A DNA stretch of 32,976 nt from Spirochaetes bacterium ADurb.Bin218 (GTDB lineage: Bacteria > Spirochaetota > UBA4802 > UBA5550). This document shows positions 15,653 to 24,556 of the stretch, piece by piece (position 1 is the first letter of the stretch; the number at the start of each line of letters is the position of its first letter). The notes under the pieces were generated by a model, which ran no database searches, was not told where the DNA came from, and saw nothing but the letters and a program-made list of their open reading frames with translations. Location: NCBI GenBank assembly GCA_002069965.1, contig MWCI01000037.1:1-32976 (forward strand). The letters are read 5' to 3'. Position numbers and translations under genes: made by a program.

Positions 15653-17070
15653 TTTTCCCTTACTTGGTTTTTTATATTATCAAATTTATCTTTAAACAAG
15701 TTGCCTAAGGTCGCTCCAGAGGAAGAGTTGTTGCTGTTTATAAAATTTTTATAAACGGACTCTTCTTCTTTTTTGAGAGCACCTGTTTCTGATAATATAA
15801 GCTTTTTATTTTCTTTGTCAATTTCTTTTACAAGGACTTTTATTTCTTTACCTGTTGCATAATTTTTTGCAATATCATTTTGAGATTTTAGTTCCCCTTT
15901 TGGGATAAATCCAAGCATTCCATTTTGAAGTCTAACAGAGACTCCCGTGCTCTTAGTATTTTCTATAATCCCTGTCTGAGTTGAATCTATAAGAGCATCA
16001 ATAGGCATTGCCCATGGATCTGCTTCATCTGTTATGAGCTCCAGAGAAATTTTTTTCTTTTCTTTATCTATTGATAAGAGTCGAACATTTACTAAATCAC
16101 CTTTTTTTAGTATTTCCTCAGGCCTTCTTATTTTTTTAGTTAGACTCATTTTTGATATATGGATAAATCCCTCCACACCTTCTGTAAGTTCAGCAAAGGC
16201 TCCTTGAGGTATAATATTAACTATTTTTGCGTTGAAAATATCCCCCTCGGAAAAATTTATTTTCATCCAGGGCTCTTCTTCCACCTGTTTTATACTTAAG
16301 GTTATTTTTTTATTATCCCAATCCGCTGTAAGAATTTTACAGCGAACATTTTGCCCTACGGAAAATTTTTCGACAGAGACGTCTCTTCCCCATGATAGTT
16401 CTGATTTTGGAACAAGACCTTCCATGCCTCCGAGATCAACAAATAGACCAAAATTTTGAATCGATGCAACCTTACAGTTGACTATATCACCCACAGCTAT
16501 TGACTTGCGGAGATTTTTTTCTTTTTCTTTTTGTTCTTCCTCAAGGAGTATTCTCCTTGAGAGCAGAATATTCTTGCCATTTTCTTTAAATTCTATTATG
16601 CGAAATGAAAAGCTTTTTCCTATGTATTGGCTCTTGTCATCACTTGATTTAAGATCAATTTGAGAATAAGGGCAAAAGCATCGAATTCCAGATATATTTA
16701 CAGAAAACCCTCCTTTTACTTCTTCTGCAACAGTCCCTTCCACTTCAATTGAGTTTTGATATGCAAGGTGAAGCAGATCCAGATTGATTTCCCCTGCGCC
16801 AAGCTTTGTGGTTACCTTTACTTCCCCACCTCTTACAGATACAATATAGGCTGTGATTATATCACCCTTTTGATAGATGAAATTGCCTTTTTCATCCATT
16901 AGCTCTGCTGTATCTATTATAGCTTCAGTTTTTCCAGAAAGACCTATAAATGAAGATTCTTTCCCAATGAATACAACTTTACCTTCAATTTTGTCTCCTG
17001 GTGCGTAATCATCTCTTGTTTTAAGAGATTCTTCAAACATTTTTGCAAAATCGTTATTTAATTCAGCCAT
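15649..17070 (-). CDS. rpsA: S1 RNA-binding domain protein (ribosomal protein S1 type)
   Basis: A 473-residue protein with five S1 (OB-fold) repeats, at about 24-90, 106-174, 193-261, 275-345 and 361-428. The third and fourth are the most canonical (GDIVNCKVASIQNFGLFVDL and the GFIHISKMS region). Ribosomal S1 binds mRNA leaders to the small subunit; the E. coli protein has six repeats and 557 residues, so this one is shorter. The first two repeats are divergent, as in S1 proteins where they contact the ribosome. The C-terminal tail (LGNLFKDKFDNIK) is a small amphipathic segment. The ribosome site AGGGAC precedes the ATG at 9 bases. A second S1-family gene elsewhere in the genome cannot be excluded, so the symbol is likely rather than certain. 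Confidence 0.85.
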   Translation of the reverse strand: MAELNNDFAKMFEESLKTRDDYAPGDKIEGKVVFIGKESSFIGLSGKTEAIIDTAELMDEKGNFIYQKGDIITAYIVSVRGGEVKVTTKLGAGEINLDLLHLAYQNSIEVEGTVAEEVKGGFSVNISGIRCFCPYSQIDLKSSDDKSQYIGKSFSFRIIEFKENGKNILLSRRILLEEEQKEKEKNLRKSIAVGDIVNCKVASIQNFGLFVDLGGMEGLVPKSELSWGRDVSVEKFSVGQNVRCKILTADWDNKKITLSIKQVEEEPWMKINFSEGDIFNAKIVNIIPQGAFAELTEGVEGFIHISKMSLTKKIRRPEEILKKGDLVNVRLLSIDKEKKKISLELITDEADPWAMPIDALIDSTQTGIIENTKSTGVSVRLQNGMLGFIPKGELKSQNDIAKNYATGKEIKVLVKEIDKENKKLILSETGALKKEEESVYKNFINSNNSSSGATLGNLFKDKFDNIKNQVREK

Positions 17071-17172
17071 TTAAGTAGTCCCTGATAATTGAATTAATTT
17101 TAAATCAGTTCATTACTAAGAAAGGGAACTGCTTTGTAAAGTTTTTTATTTTGGGATAGATAAAAAGATTTT

Positions 17173-17592
17173 TTAAAGTTTAAGCTGCATCGAAATCACT
17201 TCATGTTCCTTAAAGCCCAGGTTTTTATAAAAATTAATGACCCCCAGATTTGTTTTTCTTACCTGGATGTTTATCTTTGGACAATTTAGTTCACGCAGGA
17301 TCTCTATGGCTTTATGAACCATTGCAGTGCCATAACCACTTTTTTGAAAAGATGGATGAACACCCAGATAATTAATCCATCCTCTATGACCATCATAACC
17401 AACCATCATTGAGGCGATTATTTTGCTGCTGATCTCTCCAATAAAAAATAAATTTGGCTGAAATGACATTTTGAGATCTATATCTGTGTCTGGATCGTTC
17501 CCTGGAAATAGAAGATTACATTTTTCCCATAAAATTTTAACATGAACTCTGTCCTCTTCTTTATAAGGACGTATTTTGAAATTTTTTTCCAC
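17173..17592 (-). CDS. ypeA: GNAT acetyltransferase, YpeA-like
   Basis: A 139-residue single GNAT domain. The LWEKCNLLFPGNDPDTDID opening, YDGHRGWINYLGVHPSF and the acetyl-CoA loop QKSGYG match E. coli YpeA, an acetyltransferase of unknown in vivo substrate. The C-terminal NFYKNLGFKEHEV is the usual substrate-side segment. It starts at a GTG with AGGGGG nine bases upstream. It lies about 100 bases upstream of the S1-domain gene on the same strand and diverges from the signalling unit at 17839. Confidence 0.88.
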   Translation of the reverse strand: MEKNFKIRPYKEEDRVHVKILWEKCNLLFPGNDPDTDIDLKMSFQPNLFFIGEISSKIIASMMVGYDGHRGWINYLGVHPSFQKSGYGTAMVHKAIEILRELNCPKINIQVRKTNLGVINFYKNLGFKEHEVISMQLKL

Positions 17593-17656
17593 AACTACTT
17601 CCCCCTGAGTGAAATTTATAGATTTAAATTTTACTTTAAGAATTATATCATTTTTC

Positions 17657-17685
17657 TTGCCGATCCATTGTTATTTTATTATAAT
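17657..17685 (+). promoter_or_regulatory. Promoter upstream of the histidine-kinase unit
   Basis: TTGCCG (17657-17662) and a perfect TATAAT (17680-17685) are separated by exactly 17 bases. The site lies in the divergent gap after the acetyltransferase gene and would give a leader of about 145 bases before the kinase. The rest of this gap is AT-rich with no other feature seen. Confidence 0.6.
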
Positions 17686-17838
17686 CTAATATACAGTAGA
17701 ATAAAGTAAAAAGAAGCTGACATGTATAAAATTTTACAGTAATTTAATAATTAAAAATTCAAGGAGAGCCTTTAAGTTACAAGCTCCCATTGATTAGATT
17801 TACTAAGCATTAGATATAGATATGCGAAGTGCAAAAGG

Positions 17839-19986
17839 GTGAGTGAAATTTTTGTGAAAGTTATTAAAGAAGATTCTGTGAAAAAAAATAGAGGCAATAG
17901 CATCTTTTTGCTCTACTCAGAGACAAAGCAATATCTCCTGTTTGTTTATCTTTTTTTTACAGTTTCATTCCTCATGGTCTGCATAATATTTTTGTGGCTC
18001 AATCAGCGTTATCTCTTTGATTCACTTAATTCATGGATGTATTTTTTTGACAAAAGAATATCAGTTCACAAAATAAGAGCAGAAGATTTAAAAAAAGGAG
18101 AACTTTCTTTAAGTTATGCTAATCAGGAATTTTACCTTAGCAGACATATTTCAGAAATAGAAAAGCTCAGGGATGGTGAATTTTATAAAATTCAGTTAAC
18201 AAGTCAGATTGATTCTTCACGTTATTTTATATTTTCAGAGGGAAGATCTGATGATTTTAATTTTATCATTCTTGGACCTTTGGGATATTTAACAGAGATT
18301 ACACAAAATCGCTGGGTTATAAAAATTGTTTATAAGGGTAGGATCCTTTATTCTTCCCAATCTGGTGGAGATTTAGATAAAGTCATTCCACCATTGTTTA
18401 GTTTCAATAAATTATCATGCGGAATAAGCAATTTTGCCTCCTTCAGGGATTATCCTGAAATTCGTTTATATATAACACATGATATTACCTATGAGTTTTA
18501 TACCTTTATTTTTACATTGATGATTATCTCGATTTTATTTATAAGCATACTCAAAAGAAATGAAAGATTACGGAAACAACTCACCACTCTCACAAAAGAA
18601 GAAAAGAGTTTAAATGAGGTAATGTCTTACATGGCCAAATGGGGTCTTGAGAATGGGGAGATATATGCTAAATTGTCAGACTTAAAAAATAATTTTTTGG
18701 TATATGATGATATACTCCAAAAAATATCTCTTTCTTTTTATGAGACCTCAGTGATAAAAAAAACACTTAGCATGCATATTAAAAATACCTGCTCCATGAT
18801 AGATGAAATAATTCAAAAGGGTAAAACTATTCAGGAAAGCGAGGAACGCTATAGGAAAATGATTAATTCTATGCCTGATGCTGTTCTTGAGATAGATTCT
18901 GGTGGAAATATATTGTTTTGCAGTGGTCAGGTGTTGAATTCTCTTGGTTACAATCCCGATGCTCTTATTGGTAAAAATATCTTTGATCTTGTAGATTCAG
19001 ATCTTAGAGAAGATATTCGCACTAAGTTTAGTGATTCTGTGAGACAGAGTTATTATTTCAGAAACTTAGTCTTCCCTGTCAAATCAAGCAAAGGCACCGA
19101 TGTTATTATGGAGCTAAATGGCTATACTTTTTTTGGAGAAAATTCTCTTCCATCAGGTTTTAGAATGGTAAGCAGAGATATAACAGAAAGGTTGAGATTG
19201 CAAAATGAAAAAAGAAAAATGGAAAAGCAATTGATGCAGGCTCAAAAAATGGAGGCCTTAGGAACTTTAGCTGGAGGGATTGCCCATGATTTTAATAATG
19301 TCCTTGCAGCAATTATTGGAAGCCTTGAAATGCTATCTTTTAATATTAAAAATGGAAATTTAGGCAGTGATAAGGAACTGGACAAATATATAGAGCTGGC
19401 ATATGATTCTGCAAAGAAGGCCTCAGAGGTTATAAAGCAATTACTCAAAATTTCAGGGAAAAATCACCTGTCAACTGAAAGAGTGAATTTGAATATGACC
19501 ATTAACTCAGTGACAAATTTATGCAAAAATAGTTTTCCAAAGTCAATAAATATTAGCTATAATTCTGCTATAGAAAATGCAATTGTTTGTTGCGATCCAC
19601 TTCAGCTTGAGCAGGCTATTCTAAATATATGTATAAATGCCATGCATGCAATGACTATAATGAGAAATGATGATGAAAAAAGAGGAGGGGTTATTGATAT
19701 AACTCTTTCGCAAATGTTTGATGAGAACAATATAAAAAATATCACTCCTTATAATGTGTCTGGCAAATATTATAAAATAGATATAAGAGATACTGGTGTT
19801 GGTATAGATAAGGATAAGCTGGAGCATATATTTGAACCATTTTACACAACAAAAGGAGAGGGAACAGGTCTTGGGCTTTTTATGGTTTATAATACCATAA
19901 AAGAGATGGGAGGCTTTATAACAGTGGATTCAGTCCCTGGTGAGGGAACATGTTTTTCATTATATATCCCTGTCCTGACTGAGTAG
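17839..19986 (+). CDS. PAS-domain membrane sensor histidine kinase
   Basis: A 715-residue kinase. Two transmembrane helices (about 33-55 and 221-239) enclose an extracytoplasmic sensor of about 160 residues that matches no family I can name. A coiled linker (240-333) leads to a PAS domain (334-452; MINSMPDAVLEID). The dimerisation/phosphoacceptor domain has MEALGTLAGGIAHDFNNVLA with His483. The ATPase domain has the N-box (NICINAMHAM), DTGVGI and GEGTGLGL. All catalytic motifs are intact. There is no receiver domain and no response regulator gene in the window, so its partner lies elsewhere. The GTG start has a weak site; a second GTG at 17854 fits AGGGTGAG less exactly. Together with the next two genes it forms a signalling unit. 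Confidence 0.93.
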   Translation: MSEIFVKVIKEDSVKKNRGNSIFLLYSETKQYLLFVYLFFTVSFLMVCIIFLWLNQRYLFDSLNSWMYFFDKRISVHKIRAEDLKKGELSLSYANQEFYLSRHISEIEKLRDGEFYKIQLTSQIDSSRYFIFSEGRSDDFNFIILGPLGYLTEITQNRWVIKIVYKGRILYSSQSGGDLDKVIPPLFSFNKLSCGISNFASFRDYPEIRLYITHDITYEFYTFIFTLMIISILFISILKRNERLRKQLTTLTKEEKSLNEVMSYMAKWGLENGEIYAKLSDLKNNFLVYDDILQKISLSFYETSVIKKTLSMHIKNTCSMIDEIIQKGKTIQESEERYRKMINSMPDAVLEIDSGGNILFCSGQVLNSLGYNPDALIGKNIFDLVDSDLREDIRTKFSDSVRQSYYFRNLVFPVKSSKGTDVIMELNGYTFFGENSLPSGFRMVSRDITERLRLQNEKRKMEKQLMQAQKMEALGTLAGGIAHDFNNVLAAIIGSLEMLSFNIKNGNLGSDKELDKYIELAYDSAKKASEVIKQLLKISGKNHLSTERVNLNMTINSVTNLCKNSFPKSINISYNSAIENAIVCCDPLQLEQAILNICINAMHAMTIMRNDDEKRGGVIDITLSQMFDENNIKNITPYNVSGKYYKIDIRDTGVGIDKDKLEHIFEPFYTTKGEGTGLGLFMVYNTIKEMGGFITVDSVPGEGTCFSLYIPVLTE

Positions 19987-20015
19987 GTTTATATTGGAGA
20001 TCGCAAAGGAGGTTT

Positions 20016-21050
20016 GTGTTGTTTAGTGAAGATAAGTCTTTGCTTACATGGGTTGTCAGTATAACAGAAAGCAGGGATATTGAAATACTGGAACGCATAA
20101 TGTTAAAAACAGCTTATGAATTGATTCCCTGTGAGGGAGTTTATTTTTTTAGGACGGATCCAGTGGATATGTCAATTCAAAGTTCTTCAGCTTATGATGG
20201 AGAGGGCTATGTTTATTCCTGTGATAATGAAGTTTTTGAATATATTGAAGATCTGCGGGAATCCATGATGCTTTCCTATAGCGATTATTCGATAACCTCT
20301 GTGGATAATTCTCTTCACCCGATTATTATTTCCCCTGTGAATATTATGAGCAGCAGCGTAGGTTTTATCACTCTTGATTTTCCGGAGACTTCATCGGAGA
20401 GTTTGTGTGTCCTTGAAGGTATTGTGAGAATGTATCAAAACTATATCTCCGCTCTTCTTGATAGAGATAGAGATGAACTCACAGGGCTTTTCAGTCGAAA
20501 GCTTTTTGAAGAGAAGGTTAACACTTTTATAAGGATAAATAAAAGGCTAAAGGATAAGCCCTTAAAGGGTAATGAGCGAAGAACTTATGCAGAGAATGAC
20601 CTATATTGGCTTGGAATTATTGACATAGATAATTTCAAGAGTGCAGATGATAATTTTGGCCACATTGCAGCAGAAAAGCTAATTGTCATTATGGGTAAGA
20701 TTATTCAGGATTTTTTTAGAGCAAGCGATATGAAGTTTCGTTTTGATGAGGATGACTTTGCAGTGGTAATAAAGACTTCTGATGCACAGAGAGCCTTGCT
20801 GGTATTTGAAAGGTTGCGCAAAACAGTAGAAAATTACAACTTTCCATTTGTTGAGAGGATGACTGTTAGTATAGGTATTTCTATGATTAACATGGAGGAA
20901 TCCTCATCTTTTTTTATAATGAGGGCATTGAGAGCTCTGCACTATGCCAAAAGTCACGGAAAAAATAAAGTTTTTATATACGAAGATCTTGTAGATAGAG
21001 GAGAGCTTCCTCGGGAAGCCATCATCAAAAAAGATCAAATTAAAGAATAA
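20016..21050 (+). CDS. GAF-like/GGDEF protein with degenerate catalytic motif and intact I-site
   Basis: A 344-residue soluble protein. Residues 1-148 look like a GAF-type sensor fold; 149-325 are a GGDEF domain beginning DELTGLFSRKLFEE. The metal-ligand strand is kept (IIDIDNFK, Asp203), but the signature loop reads DEDDF (244-248) instead of GGDEF, and the substrate-side GD pair is Ala-Glu (219-220). The inhibitory-site motif RxxD is present as RASD (235-238), exactly five residues before the signature loop. An insert of about 20 charged residues (178-197) interrupts the domain. The sequence favours a c-di-GMP receptor rather than a synthase. The AAAGGAGG site is three bases from this GTG and six from a TTG at 20019, which may be the true start. 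Confidence 0.88.
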   Translation: MLFSEDKSLLTWVVSITESRDIEILERIMLKTAYELIPCEGVYFFRTDPVDMSIQSSSAYDGEGYVYSCDNEVFEYIEDLRESMMLSYSDYSITSVDNSLHPIIISPVNIMSSSVGFITLDFPETSSESLCVLEGIVRMYQNYISALLDRDRDELTGLFSRKLFEEKVNTFIRINKRLKDKPLKGNERRTYAENDLYWLGIIDIDNFKSADDNFGHIAAEKLIVIMGKIIQDFFRASDMKFRFDEDDFAVVIKTSDAQRALLVFERLRKTVENYNFPFVERMTVSIGISMINMEESSSFFIMRALRALHYAKSHGKNKVFIYEDLVDRGELPREAIIKKDQIKE

Positions 21051-21111
21051 TTCTTGAAAAAGAAAGCATAAGCTTGCAAAATGCTCTATATTTATACAAT
21101 GGAGTATTTTG

Positions 21112-22338
21112 ATGAGTAAAGAGGATTATGTCGAAATTATAAATGCCCTTCGGACCATACCAAGCCTTAAAAATTTAACCCTTGAAGAATTAAAAGTTAT
21201 AGCTCCTTTTTTTGTAGAAAAGAAATTTCATACAGGTGATTTCATCATTGTTGAAGGCACAAGTGGCAATGCTATGTATATCATAAAAAATGGGACTGTG
21301 ATAGTTACAAAGTCTGATAAAAAAGGGGAGCAAATTACCTTAGGAGTGTTGCGTGATGGCGATTTTTTTGGAGAATTTTCACTTTTTGATAATCTTCCTC
21401 GTTCAGCTAATGTAGCAGCAATAGATGACACAACAATCTTTGTACTCACTCGTGAAGACTTTGATAATATATGTAAAGACAATATAACAATAGCCAATAA
21501 AATATACTTTAATACCCTTCTTGAGGTATTTTCTCGCTTCAGAAAGAATATTTCAAATTTTACTTTTTCACAGTATCATCTTAGAGAAAAAAGTGAAATG
21601 CTAAATAAAATAAACAGAGATCTCTCAAGTGCTCAGGAAATCCAGCAATACTTTATAAATGTAGGAAAAATTTCCAGAGAATTGATGGGGATCAAGCACT
21701 CTTATGTATATCAGCCCTCTGAGGCTGTAGGTGGTGATTTCATTGACATAATAGAAAAGGGATCTAAAATTTACATGATAATAGCAGACGTTGAGGGACA
21801 TGGGATCACAGCAGCTCTTGTAACAGGGGTGTTAAAAAGCGCCTTTGTTATGCTTGTTCCTCTCTATGGAGATGATCCATGCCTTTTTTTAAGCAGGCTC
21901 AACAATCATCTATATAATGTTATACATTCCATTCATGCTACCTGTTACTATACAGTGATAGACACAGATAAAAAAGAAATAACCTTTGCCAAGGCAGGTC
22001 ATCATCACCCTCTTTTTTGGAATAGCAATAAAAACGCTTTTGAGGATATTAACTCTAAAGGTCCAGGTCTTGGCATAGTTTTAGATCCTGTATATTCAAT
22101 TTGCACATTGCCATATAGTTCAGGGGACAAATTGCTCTTTTTTACAGATGGAATAATTGAGCAAAGGAACAGAGATGGCCAGATGTATTCCCTTGAAAGA
22201 TTACAGAAGGTTTTTTTAACTTCTTTGCAAAACAAAGAGTCAAATACTTTGAATGTTATTTTAAAGGATCTTTATAAATTTTCTAATCATTCAGATTACG
22301 AAGATGATATTACCTTGATGTTGTATGAATTTTTGTAA
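21112..22338 (+). CDS. CNB-domain SpoIIE/PP2C-type serine phosphatase
   Basis: A 408-residue protein. Residues 15-135 are a cyclic-nucleotide-binding domain with an intact phosphate cassette (FGEFSLFDNLPRSA, Glu88 and Arg97), so it probably binds cAMP or a relative. A helical linker (150-190) leads to a SpoIIE/PP2C domain with the metal motifs VGGDF (Asp209), ADVEGHG (Asp226), FTDG and EDDITLM. Such enzymes dephosphorylate STAS-domain antagonists; the STAS protein at 10251 is a candidate but the link is inferred. GGAG lies seven bases before the ATG at 21112; an in-frame TTG directly before it is too close to that site. Confidence 0.92.
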   Translation: MSKEDYVEIINALRTIPSLKNLTLEELKVIAPFFVEKKFHTGDFIIVEGTSGNAMYIIKNGTVIVTKSDKKGEQITLGVLRDGDFFGEFSLFDNLPRSANVAAIDDTTIFVLTREDFDNICKDNITIANKIYFNTLLEVFSRFRKNISNFTFSQYHLREKSEMLNKINRDLSSAQEIQQYFINVGKISRELMGIKHSYVYQPSEAVGGDFIDIIEKGSKIYMIIADVEGHGITAALVTGVLKSAFVMLVPLYGDDPCLFLSRLNNHLYNVIHSIHATCYYTVIDTDKKEITFAKAGHHHPLFWNSNKNAFEDINSKGPGLGIVLDPVYSICTLPYSSGDKLLFFTDGIIEQRNRDGQMYSLERLQKVFLTSLQNKESNTLNVILKDLYKFSNHSDYEDDITLMLYEFL

Positions 22339-22376
22339 CAGAATGGATTTTTTATTTTTTTATTCTTTATTTATTA

Positions 22377-22405
22377 TTGACACTTAGAGGTGCATAATAT
22401 AAATT
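22377..22405 (+). promoter_or_regulatory. Candidate promoter of the VOC gene
   Basis: A perfect TTGACA (22377-22382) is followed after 17 bases by TAAATT (22400-22405); TATAAA at 22398 overlaps with a 15-base spacer. It lies in the 113-base gap before the VOC gene. Confidence 0.5.
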
Positions 22406-22451
22406 CATTTATTATACAATTTTTTTATTATGAACAGATAATGAGGTTAAG

Positions 22452-22823
22452 ATGATTGTTATTGAGAGCATAAATCATGTGGGTATTACTGTTTCTGACC
22501 TTGAAAAATCTATTCAATTCTATAAGGATCTTTTTGATTTTGAAGTAATTGAAAATATCAGTAATTCCGGACAGGCTTTTCTTAAAATGGGAGACATTCT
22601 CCTTTCGTTGGTTGAGGTGAAAGGTTACACAAACAGCAAGGATTCCAAAAACTGTATATCCTTTTATGTCGATGAAGAAGATTTTGATGATGCAATTGAT
22701 GAGATAGAGGAGATGGGTTTAACAATTGTTTCAGGTCCAGAAAATATTCGCAAGGGGCAGAGAGTCGTTTTTGCAGATCCAGATGGTAATCTAATTGAAC
22801 TTGCCTATCCAAAAATTGACTGA
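22452..22823 (+). CDS. VOC / glyoxalase-superfamily protein
   Basis: A 123-residue single vicinal-oxygen-chelate domain built from two beta-alpha-beta-beta-beta repeats. NHVGITVSDLEKSIQFYKDL and FADPDGNLIELAYP are the classical ends. His9, Glu55 and Glu116 match metal ligands, but the residue at the third ligand (usually His of HIAF) is Cys68 in NCISFYV. A change in metal or substrate relative to glyoxalase I is therefore likely and the reaction cannot be named. GAGG precedes the ATG. It is monocistronic between a promoter and a strong terminator. Confidence 0.85.
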   Translation: MIVIESINHVGITVSDLEKSIQFYKDLFDFEVIENISNSGQAFLKMGDILLSLVEVKGYTNSKDSKNCISFYVDEEDFDDAIDEIEEMGLTIVSGPENIRKGQRVVFADPDGNLIELAYPKID

Positions 22824-22849
22824 GCTTTATTTTGAATTTTGAGGAAAAG

Positions 22850-22875
22850 AAGAGGTGCAGGAGGCACCTCTTTTT
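22850..22875 (+). terminator. Rho-independent terminator after the VOC gene
   Basis: A perfect 9-bp stem, AAGAGGTGC (22850-22858) with GCACCTCTT (22864-22872), has a five-base loop and a T run to 22875. Confidence 0.9.
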
Positions 22876-22938
22876 GTTTAAAAATCTCAATAAATTTAGT
22901 GAATTGCCGAAATTATTCAAAAAAGTTTGGAGGGATTT

Positions 22939-23565
22939 ATGGATATAAGAACAATTTTTAGCAAGCTTAAGGTTATACCAGTTACGGTTTTTGACGATGT
23001 AGACTCTGCTCTCAGGGTTACGGAATTGCTTGTTAAGCACAAAGTGGGAGTTATAGAAGTAACTTTGCGCACAGAGAAGGCCTTTGACTGTATAAAGTCT
23101 ATAGGGAGGGAATTCAAAGATATAGTAGTGGGAGCAGGAAGCGTCCTTGACACTGTTAGCCTGCAGAGAGCAGTGGACTGTGGTGCGGTTTTTGCAGTTG
23201 CTCCATCTTTGGATGAAAAGATAGTTGAATATTCCAATCAAATAAAAATTCCCTTTATCCCTGGAGTAGCTACCCCTGGTGAATTACACAGAGCAATAAA
23301 GCTTTCTCAGATAATAAAGATATTCCCTGCAAAAAATCTTGGTGGAGTTGATTATATAAATGCAATTACTGCTCCTTTCCGTATGATGGACTTTGCGGTA
23401 GTTCCAACAGGAGGTATTGATAATAAAAATTATAAGGAATATTTAAGTTGTGACAGAGTTATTGCCTGTGGCTTATCTTATCCTGTTAATGAAAAGCTTA
23501 TAAAAGAAAAAGACTTTGACTCAATAGAAAAACGCATAGTTGAAATTTATGGAGAGAATAATTGA
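22939..23565 (+). CDS. eda: KDPG aldolase (2-dehydro-3-deoxyphosphogluconate aldolase)
   Basis: A TIM-barrel class I aldolase of 208 residues that splits KDPG into pyruvate and glyceraldehyde-3-phosphate in the Entner-Doudoroff and uronate pathways; some relatives act on other keto-deoxy acids. Visible residues: IEVTLRT (Glu40, the general base, and Arg44), GVATPGE, and the Schiff-base Lys127 in IKIFPAK; VVPTGGID is the phosphate-binding strand. A TTG 12 bases upstream (22927) is also open, but GGAGG lies five bases before the ATG at 22939, so that start is used. It overlaps the methyltransferase gene by four bases. Confidence 0.93.
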   Translation: MDIRTIFSKLKVIPVTVFDDVDSALRVTELLVKHKVGVIEVTLRTEKAFDCIKSIGREFKDIVVGAGSVLDTVSLQRAVDCGAVFAVAPSLDEKIVEYSNQIKIPFIPGVATPGELHRAIKLSQIIKIFPAKNLGGVDYINAITAPFRMMDFAVVPTGGIDNKNYKEYLSCDRVIACGLSYPVNEKLIKEKDFDSIEKRIVEIYGENN

Positions 23566-24530
23566 ATCAAAGAGATCTAATATATCTTATAGAAAAGGCA
23601 CTACTGCGCAGAGCAGAGCTTTTTGATGATGGAGATAGCAATTGTTTTAGAATATTCAATGGCCTGGCCGATGGTCTGGATGGTCTTGCCATTGATTACT
23701 ATGATGGCCATATACTTATTCAGTATTTTACTCAAGTTGCCATGTCCAGTTTAATGGAAATTGTCAAATCCCTTGATGTTGTTTTTGCAAAAAATAAGCT
23801 CACAATGAAATCCATTCTGGCTAAAAACAGGAATGTAAAAACAGATGATGCTGGTAATTCTTTCTGGAGGAGCACTATAATTGATGGTACTTACAATGAA
23901 GAGGATGGCCTTGTTGTTAAGCAGAATGGATGTCTTGCAAAGGTGGATTTAGTCAATGGACAGAATACTGGAATATTTCTTGATATGCGGGAGGTCAGGA
24001 AATCTCTTGGTCAATTTTATAGTGAAAAGAAAATAGAGTCAATGGCTAATTTATTTTGCTATACAGCTTTGTTTTCTGTTCATGCAATTAAAAGTGGCAT
24101 AAAGAGATCAATAAATGTAGATCTGTCAAAGTCTGTGTTAAGAAGAGCTAAGGATAATTATTTGCTAAATGGAATTGATGTAGATGATAGGGATTTTATT
24201 TTTGGTGATGCTCTTAAATGGGTGAAGATTTTTGCAAAAAAAAATACAGTTTTTGACTTTTTAATTTTTGATCCTCCGACCTTTGCAAGAGGTAAAAAAT
24301 CCCAGTTTTCGGTGAGATCCGATTATAAAAAATCTCTTGAAACTATAGGAGACATAATTCCAGAAGGCTATATACTTACCTCTGTGAATTCCCACTTTGT
24401 TACTAAAAGAGAATACATGTCCTATCATCCAGAGAAATGGGAATTGTTAATGTTTACCAATGAATCTTCCGATTTTATAAATACTAAAGCTCCCTATTTA
24501 AAAGTAGGTTTGTGGAAGGTGCGCTTATAA
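23562..24530 (+). CDS. Class I SAM-dependent methyltransferase, RlmI/RlmK-like
   Basis: A 322-residue protein with an N-terminal segment like RlmI (LLRRAELFDDGDSNCFRIFNG, then DGLDGLAIDYY) and a Rossmann methyltransferase domain. QNTGIFLDMR (135-144), the SAM motif I region NLFCYTALFSVHA (163-175) and DPPTF (237-241), typical of base-modifying enzymes, are intact. RlmI and RlmK methylate 23S rRNA cytosine and guanosine; the exact target here is unknown. The N-terminal PUA domain of RlmI is not present. The start is TTG overlapping the eda stop (ATTGA) with GGAGAG five bases upstream, so translation is coupled. A pairing with eda has no evident metabolic logic. Confidence 0.87.
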   Translation: MNQRDLIYLIEKALLRRAELFDDGDSNCFRIFNGLADGLDGLAIDYYDGHILIQYFTQVAMSSLMEIVKSLDVVFAKNKLTMKSILAKNRNVKTDDAGNSFWRSTIIDGTYNEEDGLVVKQNGCLAKVDLVNGQNTGIFLDMREVRKSLGQFYSEKKIESMANLFCYTALFSVHAIKSGIKRSINVDLSKSVLRRAKDNYLLNGIDVDDRDFIFGDALKWVKIFAKKNTVFDFLIFDPPTFARGKKSQFSVRSDYKKSLETIGDIIPEGYILTSVNSHFVTKREYMSYHPEKWELLMFTNESSDFINTKAPYLKVGLWKVRL

Positions 24531-24556
24531 GCTAAAGTTTATATTAGGGGATTAAA

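Noticed and set aside
17686-17838. Riboswitch in the leader of the histidine-kinase unit
   Set aside because: Only a weak GAGC/GCTC pairing around 17764-17788 was found; no c-di-GMP or other riboswitch core is present.
22582-23241. Minus-strand frame of 219 codons over the VOC gene, terminator and eda
   Set aside because: It runs through the perfect plus-strand terminator and two well-identified genes; composition is that of a shadow frame.
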